Source: Channallabes apus (Eukaryota; Chordata; Actinopteri; Siluriformes; Clariidae). Taken from it: a DNA stretch of 64,000 nucleotides. The DNA lies in contig CM060121.1 of the NCBI GenBank assembly GCA_030522415.1, forward strand, positions 13,286,055-13,350,054, read 5' to 3'. Positions 10,953 through 21,900 of this stretch are shown here, in pieces. The notes beneath the pieces are model-generated. The model was not told the DNA's origin and did no database searches. It saw only the letters and a list, made by a program, of their open reading frames with translations. How positions within the stretch are numbered: position 1 is the first letter of the stretch; each line of letters starts with the position of its first letter. The position numbers and the translations under genes were made by a program.

Positions 10953-12487
10953 CAAACCGGATTCCAAAAAAGTTGGAACACTAAACAAATTGTGAATAAA
11001 AACTGAATGCAATGATGTGGAGATGGCAAATGTTAATATTTTATTCAGAATAGAACATAAATCACGGAACAAAAGTTTAAACTGAGAAAATGTATCATTT
11101 TAAGTGTCAACAAATCCCAAAAAAGTTGGGACAAGGCCATTTTCATCACTGTGTGGCATCTCCCCTTCTTCTTACAACACTCAACAGACGTCTGGGGACC
11201 AAGGAGACCAGTTTCTCAAGTTTAGAAATAGGAATGCTCTCCCATTCTTGTCTAATACAGGCCTCTAACTGTTCAATCGTCTTGGGCCTTTGTCGCACCT
11301 TCCTCTTTATGATGCGCCAAATGTTCTCTATAGGGGAAAGATCTGGACTGCAGACTGGCCATTTCAGTACCCGGATCCTTCTCCTACGCAGCCATGATGT
11401 TGTGATTGATGCAGAATGTGGTCTGGCATTATCTTGTTGAAAAATGCATGGATGGGAGCATATGTTGTTCTAGAACCTGAATATATTTTACTGCATTGAT
11501 GGTGCCTTTCCAGACATGCAAGCTGCCCATGCCACACGCACTCATGCAACCCCATACCATCAGAGATGCAGGCTTCTGAACTGAGCGTTGATAACAACTT
11601 GGGTTGTCCATGTCCTCTTTGGTCCGGATGACATGGCGTCCCACATTTCCAACAAGAACTTTGAATCGTGACTCGTCTGACCACAGAACAGTCTTCCATT
11701 TTGCCACACTCCATTTTAAATGATCCCTGGCTCAATGAAAACGCCTGTGCTTGTGGAACTTGCTTAGAAATGGCTTCTTCTTTGCACTGTAGAGTTTCAG
11801 CTGGCAACGGCGGATGGCACGGTGGATTGTGTTCACTGACAATGGTTTCTGGAAGTATTCCTGAGCCCATTCTGTGATTTCCTTTACAGTAGCATTCCTG
11901 TTTGCGGTGCAGTGTCGTTTAAGGGCCCGGAGATCACGGGCATCCAGGATGGTTTTACGCCCTTGACCCTTACGCACAGAGATTGTTCCAGATTCTCTGA
12001 ATCTTCGGATGATATTATGCACAGTTGATGATGATAACTGCAAAGTCTTTGCAATTTTTCGCTGGGTAACACCTTTCTGATATTGCTCCACTATCTTTCT
12101 GCACAACATTGTGGGAATTGGTGATCCTCTACCCATCTTGGCTTCTGAGAGACACTGCCACTCTGAGAAGCTCTTTTTATACCCAATCATGTTGCCAATT
12201 AACCTAATTACTGTTAATTGGTCTTCCAGCTCTTCATTATGCTTAAATTTACTTTTTCCAGCCTCTTATTGCTACTTTTGCCAACTTTTCTGGGATTTGT
12301 TGACACCGTGAAATTTGGAATCAACATATTTTTCCTTTAAAATTATACATTTTCTCAGATTAAACTTTTGATCTGTCATCTATGTTCTATTCTGAATAAA
12401 ATATTGACATTTGCCATCTCCACATCATTGCATTCAGTTTTTATTCACAATTTGTTTAGTGTCCCAACTTTTTTGGAATCCGGTTTG
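10953..12487 (-). mobile_element. Tc1-like transposon, full length but degenerate
   Basis: Long terminal inverted repeats begin CAAACCGGATTCCAAAAAAG at 10953 and end with the complement at 12487, flanked by TA on both sides (10951-10952 and 12488-12489). Between them the minus strand encodes a frameshifted Tc1 transposase. The same family recurs as an internal deletion derivative at 39852-40853. It lies 1.1 kb upstream of the birc5 start codon. Confidence 0.9.
11110..12131 (-). pseudogene. Tc1-like transposase, frameshifted
   Basis: Reading on the minus strand from the ATG near 12131 ([11 protein letters not shown]), the amino-terminal HTH domain ([19 protein letters not shown], then [12 protein letters not shown]) and the linker ([14 protein letters not shown]) are intact to about 11732. 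The frame then shifts. The first catalytic Asp block (VLWSDESRF) and the VWGCMSACG block lie in a second frame (11707-11429). The terminal [11 protein letters not shown] block with the catalytic Glu is not in one frame with the rest. A complete transposase of this type is about 340 residues. At least two frame changes make this copy inactive, although its ends look usable. Confidence 0.85.
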
Positions 12488-12594
12488 TATCATTGTTATT
12501 TTTTTATTAAAGCTTTGGTATTGCTAGCAATGACATCTACAGATGTCAGTAATGTGCATGTGCAATGTCAAACAAACCAGATGTGCACGGTGAT

Positions 12595-12730
12595 GCAGAT
12601 GTGACTGCATCACCGTGTGGTACGGCAGTACTTCTTTTATTGACCGCAAATGCCAGCAGAGAGATGTGAAGACTGCTGAAAAGATCACAAGGCCTTTACT
12701 GCCATCCCTGGACTTCCAGTTATGTCTGAC
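12595..12730 (+). pseudogene. LINE reverse transcriptase C-terminal fragment
   Basis: The + strand reads DCITVWYGS, DRKCQQRDVKTAEKIT and LLPSLD, a signature seen at the end of many teleost LINE reverse transcriptases (ITVWYG-DRKALQRVVKTAE). No other part of the element is recognisable around it. It is a short relic. Confidence 0.55.
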
Positions 12731-13399
12731 TGTTGACATAGATCTTAGAACATTCATTGAGGACTTTGCTCAATCATCTGTACAATAACAATCACGAACA
12801 GTCATCTGCACAATCACTGGAACAATCATTTGCACAATTTGCACAAACCATTGCAGCCTTGCAGACGCACTGCAAACTTTTTTCTCAAATACATTGACCA
12901 ATATGGAACCCAATGTTACGCCTTGAGCTCTATAAGTACATTTTGGAATTTATTCATATGCATTTTACATTATTTACATTTATACATTATGTGTACAGTT
13001 CCACAGACAGATGCATCTCTTCTGCAAGTTGGTGACAAGTTATTAATCGATTTCATGAATGATCAATTTGCTGAATGTTTACAGGAATGAATGCAGTGAG
13101 CTATGAGCCACCTCGACTGGGATTTTTCATGGATTTTTACGGATTTGTACGGATGTCAACACCATATGCAGATATATATGAAATTATAATATATAAATGA
13201 AATTATGATCATCTGCCTAATACTTTTTCCACCAAACCAAAAATGCTACTGACACAATCTCTTTGTAATTTGGATATTTTTGTGTTTTCATGTGCCTTAA
13301 AACAAGCAACCAAAAACTTTTAAATAAAATTTTATGACAGATTAAAAAAAAAAAAAAAAAAAAAAAACCCTGTTGATAGCACATTTAATACTTTTACGC
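12731..13399. other. Intergenic, poly(A) tract, nothing else recognised
   Basis: No gene seen. A run of 24 A residues lies at about 13344-13367, just upstream of the birc5 promoter, possibly a retroposon tail. Confidence 0.4.
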
Positions 13400-13594
13400 T
13401 TAGACGAGGGCGGCAACGTATTGACGTGATGACGTTTCAAAATGTTGCCGTTCAACCAATCAGGGGAGACGTCGCATCTTGACGCCTAAATTCAAAACTC
13501 CTAGCGTTAGCTGACTGTTCGGCTAGCTTGTTTTTCAACACTGTTACGGAAGTTCTAAACAGTTTAACCCCATCTTTCTCCTGCTTTACAAAAC
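13400..13594 (+). promoter_or_regulatory. birc5: birc5 (survivin) promoter and 5' UTR
   Basis: CpG-richer than its surroundings and directly upstream of the survivin start codon. It has two TGACGT half-sites (13422-13427, 13430-13435), a TTCAAA (13436-13441), a CCAAT box (13456-13460) and a second TTCAAA (13491-13496). TTCAAA is the complement of TTTGAA, the CHR element through which DREAM and MMB complexes restrict survivin-class genes to G2/M. CCAAT boxes bound by NF-Y usually accompany CHR sites. No TATA box is seen. The transcription start is not fixed; that these motifs act is inference from the known mammalian promoter. Confidence 0.6.
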
Positions 13595-13699
13595 ATGGAG
13601 CCCATGATTGAAGATCTGAAAATGTTCTTTTACGAGAGCAGACTAGCTACTTATTCGGGGTGGCCGTTTGCCGAGGACTGCTCGTGCACCTCGGAGAAC
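13595..13699 (+). CDS. birc5: birc5 coding exon 1
   Basis: Starts at ATG in a good context (AAACATGG) and encodes 35 residues, ending after SEN with donor GTGTGT. Human exon 1 (111 bp) ends at the same point, just before the exon 2 Met codon, so the exon is two codons shorter here. Ser20 of the human protein, a reported PLK1 site, is replaced (RLATYSGW against RISTFKNW). Confidence 0.93.
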
Positions 13700-15944
13700 G
13701 TGTGTAGCATTAATGTTACATTTGATACGAACTGCGGAGGGAGTAGGGATTAAATGTACCCGAATGTTTGTACAAATTACGTTTAAAGTTGTATTTTTTA
13801 TTATTAGGTACCCTAAAGATGTCTTTAATTTAGGTGTCTAATTGAATTTTAATTAAATGTCGACGAACTGTGTTGTAAAGGGTTTAAATAAAACCATTAA
13901 ACGGTACTCTAGTTTAACTGTTAACTTTAACGAAGAAACAATACAGCAAACTCTAATTTCCTGTGTTTAATTACACCTTACAGATGGCCAAAGCTGGTTT
14001 TATCCACAAACCTACTGACAACAGTCCTGATGTGGCCCAGTGCTTCTTCTGCTATAAGGAGCTGGAGGGCTGGGAGCCTGAGGATGATCCTCTGTAAGTA
14101 GCACTGATGTCACCCTATGTCTCATGTGTTTAGTCCTTCTGCATACATTTTTTATTTTGTTTCCATTTGTCCTGCAATTGACAAAACACAAGTAAGAGTT
14201 TGACTCATTATAGACCTCACAAGACCATTCAATAACATAAGGATTCTGTATTCTTAGTGGTTAGCACTGTCACCTCACACCTTCAGAGTCCGGGTTCGAT
14301 TTGCGCCTCTGTGTGCAAGGAGTTGGCATGTTCTCCCCATGCTTTGAGGGTTTTCTCTGGGTACTCTGGTTTCCTCTCACAGACATGCAGATTGGGCTAA
14401 TTGTCATTTCCGAATTGCCCATAGAATGTGAATGAGTGGACAGGCTGCCAATCTGCATACACAGAGTGTACCCCGCCCTATGCCCTTAGTCTCCGTGGAT
14501 AGGCCACAGGCCCCCGTGCCCCTAAATACAGAATTCAGCATTAATTAATTGTTTTTTAGCCTACAAAACAATTTGTCTCTCTGCTTTCAGCAACCCAAAA
14601 TCCCCATACATGGGGGACAATACAGTACCAGGCAAAAGTTTTGAACAAGTCTGGTATTATTTTCTACATTCTAGGACATTGCTGGAGATTTCAAAACTAT
14701 GCGATAACACACATGACATTAGGTAATTAAGTTAAGCCTTTATTTGTTACATATATATTACTGCACTGTGAAATTCTTTCTTTGCATATCCCAGCGAAAT
14801 TGGGGTCAGAGCGCAGGGGTCAGCCATGGTACAGCCCCCCTGGAGCAGGTAGGGTTAAAGGTCTTGCTCGAGGGCCCAACAGTGACAACCTGGTGGAGCT
14901 GGGGTTTGAACCGACTTTCCGATCAGTAACTCAGTTCCTTAGCCCTCTGAGCTACCACGTCTTCTGTAAGAACAACAGCAATCAGTTGTTATTTTAAGAC
15001 ACTTATGAACAATAGGATCAAGTGCATTTGCAAAATCCGTCAAGCACCATGATGAAACTGACTCTCATGAAGACCATCCCTGAAAAACAAGATCAAAACG
15101 TAATATAGAGTTACCAGACTCAACAATTACCAATTAACAGCACTTCAGATTAGAGCCATTATGGGGGCTTTACAGATCATGAGTAGCAAACAAATCTTGA
15201 TATCAACTGTTCAAAGGAGATTATTGCATATTTTGAATTCTTTCAGCATTGCTTTTTTTTCAATGTAGAAAGAAAGACAAATCAGGAAAGACCAAGGAAA
15301 TAGTGTCCAAACTATTGACTGGTAGTGTACATACTTTTCAGCAAAATGTATCTTTGGTTACAGATGCATCCTCTACAGTATATGATAGCAATTTGTGTGT
15401 AAACCCAAAGGGAGTCATATCTCCCATGCATAATGATCCTGTCTTAACATCATTGTGCATATAATTGCATAATTATGTTAATTTCCTGTTGTATATGAAA
15501 CACCCTGTAGTTACTGTCCATTATGAATTACCCGGACGATTTTTGAAAAGATTATCAGTCGCTGGAATAGATTTTGCTCAACAACAAATGCTTAAAATAT
15601 TTGTAATCAATGGTGCAAAAATCAGTTGCATATTTAAGGGTTAAAAGATCAGAGTTTTGCAGGTAACCTTAAGTTTATCCAAAACATTTTGCACGTTTAT
15701 CCAAACATGTTAAAACATTTATACCAAGTAACCTTCGTGTCTCATAAGTAAATCTAAATCTCTCTCTTTCTCTCTGTCTGTCTCGCTCATTCTCCATACC
15801 GCTTATTCTGTACAGGGTTGTGTGAGGCCAAGAGCTCATCACAGAGGATTTGTGGTACACCCTTGAGAATGCCAGTTAAGATCAGTAAATGCAAGTCATA
15901 CATAGTATATTTTTCGAAGTTTATTTTTTATATATATATATATT

Positions 15945-15983
<39 letters not shown>

Positions 15984-18900
15984 CACGCGTGCATACATAC
16001 ACACACACACAACCGTTCAAAAGTTTCTACATTGTAAAGGAATGCTTAAGGCGTCCATTAATCTCCATAAATGCATTAATCTCCTTTGAACAGTTAATGG
16101 TGAGATGTGTCTGCTACTTCTGCTCTGTAAAGACTTCATAATGCGTCTAATCTGAGGAGTAGTTAATTGGTCATTTTTCAGGCTGATAACTCTAAATGAA
16201 CTTCTCGTCTGCAGCAGAGGTAGGTTTTGGTCTCGCCCTCCTGGGATGGCCTTCATGAGAGCCCGTTTCATTATGGTGCTTGACGGATTTTGCAAATGCT
16301 AATACTGTTCCAGAAAGGCTGACCTCTGTGTCTTAAAATAACAACTAACTGTTGTTTTTGTTGTTGTTACATAATTGCCTAATTCCATGTGTGTTATGTT
16401 ATAGTTTTGAATCCCCAGTATTCAAAAATTAATCCCCAGTATTGTTGTAGAATGTAGAAAATAAATCATTAAACAAAAACTAAGAAATTTGCAAGTGACC
16501 CCAAACTTTTGAACGGTAGTTTGTGTATATATACTGTGTGTGTGTGTATATATATATAAATATTTTTAAGGGCTGCACGATATTAGAAAAATATGCAATA
16601 TTGTTGTTGAATATTGCGATAACGTTATTTCTTGCGATATAACATTTCCCTAGAGAAATGCATTTTTTATTATTGGCTATTTAAAAAAAAATCATTTATA
16701 TATGTAATGATCATACTAAAATAAACAGGTAATAGATATTCGTCTGATGTAATTAAATCTAATTCAGGCTAAAAAGAAACTATATGTCAAGGAAGTTGCA
16801 AATATTTAGACTTCAAAACACTATGAATGACTTTAAAACTCTCAGCAGATATTCTGATTTCTGGTTTGCTGTTACCATAGACCTGCCAACACAATATGAA
16901 TTACTTTCAAACTAGGGCTGCAACTAACGATGATTTTGGTAATCGTTTAGTTGGTCGATTATTTTTTCGATTAATCAGATAAAAACTAAGCGCTTTAATT
17001 TGATGTTTTGCTTAACTATATAAAACCATAAATCTGGGTATTATTTATGTATAAAAGTAAACTTCAAAAAAATGAAATAGCCACAGAGTTTAATGATCTT
17101 TAATTTTGACATTTAAACCTTATTTTATGTAAATCAACATTTTTGTTTTTAACAATAATTGCAGATGGCAAGTTGACTGTGTGTGTATATATGTATACAC
17201 ACATTTTATCCTTTTTTTTTTTTGTTGTTGTCTCAATAAAAAAAAAAAATTTTTTTTTTATATATATGGATGATTCCATCTCAAATCAACCAGTGGGTGC
17301 CACCACATGATCACAGATTTTGCTGATTTTTTTTCACCAATTTTTGTCCCAACTCCCGCTCGTTAAAAAATTGCAGCCATCTTGATTTTTGGCCTCGACG
17401 CGCTTCGAGACGTTCCACGCCTCGTGGTTATGGAGATATTTATGAAAAAACATTTTTTGGGGTTACCCCTTTTCGACACCCCAGAACCCAAGGTCTGCAT
17501 GTATATATGTTACTAAAAAAAATAGGGGTTACTTCACCTCATCTTGAAAATATATAAAAACCAGGGGTGTGTTATGCCCTGTTTTATAGAAATCATCAAA
17601 AATTAATTGGCCAGGTTTTGCAACATTTTATGATTTGACACATAGAAATGTACAGCAATATCTGTAGAATACTTAATGCATACTCATAAAATCTTCTCTT
17701 TTCAAAGTGAAAGTTACCTCAAATTCTTCTGTAATGCATATCTAGTCAAAGACTGATAATGAAGTTATTCATCTCTCTACACTGAAAGGACCAATCACAG
17801 TGTTTTTCATCACCCTGAGTATCTGATTCTGGAAGAACAAAGCCCACAAAAATGAGTTCATGGAATAAGACCAAAAGGGTACATGTACATGTAGGAGACC
17901 TGTCAAGTTGCAGTGACACAAATAATATCAACTAGGAAAGGCATGTACTTTGTAGCTACCAAAGTAATTTTGATAGGAAATGCCTCCACAAATTTGTACT
18001 GGCTGGCTGCACCATCTGAGAAGTAATGCACATGATTTAAATTTGGTAGAAGAACTTTCAGTGGATTCATGAGAATCTATATAAACTTGTGAACAATAGC
18101 ATTGTGTTCCCTTTCATTACTGACAACACAAACTTTTGCAACTTGGTGAACCATCGTTTTCACTACCATCCCTATAGTAAACCACGAAGGGTTGCAGAAT
18201 CACCTGGGATGTATCCCAATGAAAACCTTGAACAGCATTCTGACAAATGAAGGAATAGCTTTCGGCAAAATCCATGAGGATAACAGCCTCCTCTCCAATG
18301 GGAAGTTTCTCTTTCAGTTCTTTTAAATAAGCAGCTTGGGCCTTGGCTATATAGTGATGAGCTGTGCAGGAGTTACATTTTTCACATGTCTCATAATGAA
18401 ATCAGACACTGACAAAGGCATGTCAGAAATTTTGCCATGGCTTTCATGATTCCATTACTTGAACTGAACAGTGTCATCTGGTTCCAAATCAGCATTTTCA
18501 AATATACCATTAAGATTAGGGCTGGGCCATTTTAGACCTTTCACGGTAATACCGGTACAATGTTAGGCAATGATAAGAAAATGAAATATCGTGATAGAAT
18601 ATGGGTAAAACGCGAATGCGCAGTGCTTTTGTTTTCATACACTCATGGCGGAAAAAGCATGGCGGCGGTGGAGAATGAGATGGGCGAAAGCGGATCGTTG
18701 AATGAAACAGATGAACCAGAATTGGTTTGTAAAAATGGTGCAACTTCAGTGGTGTGGAACTGGTTTGGTTTTCGCCCGTCGGATACCCAACAAAGCACAA
18801 TTTCTTGTAGAACATGTAAGCGGGTCGTCGTGGCGAAGGGAGGAAACACCACAAACCTATTTCATCATTTAAAGCAGAAGCACTTGTTGGAGTACAACAA

Positions 18901-21900
18901 AGCTGTTAAAGCACGTGAAAAACCTCCATGAGCCGTAGCATTATTTATCTATTAATTAATTAAATTTTTGTTTGCTTGTTTTGTTTTTACTCAAGAGTTT
19001 GTGCAATTTTATTATTTGACTTATTTATTTGCCACACTACAGTTTTATGTTGCAAAGCAACTCTCTTTAAAGGAGCCATACAGACTCAATTTTGCATAAG
19101 TTAATATGATTCTTTAGGGTCCTAATGAAAAGTTTGTAATATACTTTAATTAAAAATTCCCAATTGTTGTGTAAAAAAAACATTACTTTTACCTTGTAAA
19201 AAGTAGCTCTGTTCTCAGCAACCTGTTTCAGTACATGCTCCTTTAAATGTTAATGACCTCTACTGAACCCAGTTCTGTGGGGCGTGTCTTCACAATACAA
19301 GTGGGGTATAGCTTTGACAACAGTTAAAAATATTTAAAAAACAGTTAAAAATAATTTTACATGATGTTAGAATTATTTTATATATAAAGGAGTTATTTCT
19401 ACTCTCTTGCTCTCTTCCTCATAGATCTGATATTAACGTGTTAAATCTTCCCTGCTGCTATCTTCCTGTCTCCTCTTGCATCTGTTCATTCATGCTCACC
19501 ATCCCATACTCTGTCCCTCACTCTCCCTCTCTCTCTCTCTGTCTCCTTCCACTTATCTTCCTCTCCTTATACGTAAGAAATAAATATCAATAAAAAGAAA
19601 TACTAAAGAAAATAAATTTAACTAGTAAAATAGTTGTACAAATATACAATGTACAAATGAGGGCATAATAAAAATCTTACAAAATATAGGGGATATATAT
19701 ATAAATATTATTATTTTATTATAAATATATATATATATTTCCCCTATATTTTGTAAGATTTTTATTATACACTCATATTTTTATATATATATAGTTATAT
19801 ATGTATATAAAATTTTACATGTGAATCTGGTTGTAAAACTTTTTTGACTTCCCAGACCGGGAATTGAACTCGAGTTGCTGCGCTGAGAGCGCCGTATCCT
19901 AACCACTAGACCACGGAGGATTAATGGCTGCCGCTTGGAAATGCCGGCTATTCAACCCGCGACCTTATACACGCGAAGCATTGTTTTTTTCGGGATCTCA
20001 CCAGGACGTTTACAATGGTTCATTTGTAGTAACATATGTCTATAGCACAGGCGTTTAGTCAAACATATTTATACCGATCTTTTGCTGTTAATAAACAGAG
20101 ACCTTTCTGACAGACAACGTGTGTGTGTGTGTGAATGAGTCATATAGATGCCGGGAATAGGACATCATACACGCGAAGCATTGTGTGTGTGTGTGTGTGT
20201 GTGTTTGACTGAGTCTCTCCTTATGTCAGAAAAGTTTACCGAAGCATAGCGCACTCGCCTCGTTACTAAACGAACTTTTAGAAAAACTTTATTTTTATTT
20301 AAAATTGGCTTTTTATTTTCCCATTTTGTTATACTAGACATTCTCGTAATACGGTGACGTAGGGAGAGAGAAAAAATCACAGCTACTGGGTTCACTCTGT
20401 TTTTGTCCTTTTTCCGCATTTCCCTCTGTATAGCATGTAGGATCATGGGATATATCCGGTCCTCTGAAGTGTAAAATGAATGTGAAGAAAATGTGAGTGA
20501 AGTGTTTTCCTTGGGTTCGAAAGCCAAGAAAAAGCTGCATGCAATTTTTTTTTTTTTTTTTTTTTTTTTAAACCCTGTATAACCGCGCAGCTGGACAAAC
20601 GCACGTCACCAAAGCCCGTGTGAACACACTCACTGACTCCTCTGTGTAGAAAACCCTCTGCGCTTCATCCGCACTCACCGGACACTACGAACACCAGAAA
20701 ACCGCTCGATTTTAACGCCCGATAAGCGGCGTTTAATGTATATTGCTCCGATACCTTGGAGGACTTGGGGCGTGCGCTTTTTCCTGCAGACGCTTCTGTA
20801 ACCGCCATTGCGCGAGCGACTGTGTATCTGTGTGTGTATTTGTGCATCTTGTGGTCGCGCTCCTCAATAATGTGAGCAGCCAAACTAAGGCCTTGTTCAC
20901 ACGGGCGTTAAATTTTTGGATAAATGAACGAGCTCTGAACGTCCTATACGTTTGTTACTCGATTGACTTCTACTCTGGCGTTCGTTTGTCTCTGTCTAAC
21001 GACAGACTGCAGCCCAAATTGTAGTTTGTGTGTTTAACCTGTGGGGGCAGTGTGTCGGGAACTGGATATGAAAGCCTGTTCCAGGCTTTCATTTTATTTG
21101 AGGTGCCTCCTTTTAATATGGACCATTTTGCTATATTAAACATTAAATTTATTGTTTTAAAAATGATATATTATATAATATATAAAAATATTTGTAAAAA
21201 TAATACGGCGACGTAGGGAGAGAAAAAAAATCGCCGCCACTACTGGACACCCTCTGACTGCACAACGTCAGATTAAAGGAAGTTTTTTGTGGTTTATGAA
21301 GAAATGCGAACATTTCCGCCGCAAGTTTTATTTTTTAAGCATTTTTTTTGCCTTTTTTCCGCATTTCCCTATGTATAGCATGTAGGATCATGGGATATGT
21401 CCAGTCCGCCGAAGCATAAAATGGACGCGGAGAAAACGAACTAGACGCGGTTTCCTTGCGTTCGTTGGGATTTGAACGCCAAGAAAAAGCTGCATGCAAC
21501 GGTTTTTTTTATACGCGCAGCCAGACAAACGCACGTCACCAAAGCCCTTTTGAACACTGTCATTGACTCCTATGTGTAGAAAACCCTCTGCGCTTCATCC
21601 GCGCTCACCGGACGCTATGAACGGCCAAAAAATGGTCGATTTTAACGCCCGTGTGAACGAGGCCTAATCGATAACGGCATTCGTTGACAACGAATTTCAT
21701 TATCGATCTTATCGATTAGTTGTTGCAGCCCTAATATAAACATAAACGAACCTGGGAAGTAACTAGAAGAGCTGCTGTTTGCAGGATTCTGATGTTGCCC
21801 TTTCTGCTCCATGTCATACCTGCAGAAGCTTATTTAATATAATTTCAAGAAACACATTCAATAAAGCTACAGTGTGTATGGATTTGTTTTTGTAAAAGTT

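Larger units (their letters stand above)
16913..21733 (-). mobile_element. Composite hAT element with several nested insertions
   Basis: Left end TAGGGCTGCAACTAACGATG (16913) and right end GATTAGTTGTTGCAGCCCTA (21733) are inverted repeats of one hAT family, also present at 29331-30344 and ending at 41492. The 8-bp flanks, TTTCAAAC and ATATAAAC, agree at only 5 of 8 positions, so either the duplication has decayed or the ends come from different copies. Inside lie a possible DDE transposase relic, another BED-type hAT fragment, a hairpin, a tRNA-Glu pseudogene, half a Harbinger-like MITE and a complete Harbinger-like MITE. The element's own BED-finger exon is on the minus strand (20886-20720). 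Confidence 0.6.

Noticed and set aside
11090..11877. + strand frames of 116 and 69 codons over the Tc1 element
   Set aside because: They are antisense to the Tc1 transposase relic.
1..13400. Search for the last exons of an upstream host gene
   Set aside because: No frame with coding character, splice sites or a family match was found; all longer frames fall in repeats or have no recognisable domain.
14580..14625. A good-looking splice acceptor (TCTCTGCTTTCAG) at 14590 that could open an alternative survivin exon in phase
   Set aside because: The following codons do not match the BIR domain and the real exon 3 at 22385 fits perfectly. It stays only as a possible cryptic site.
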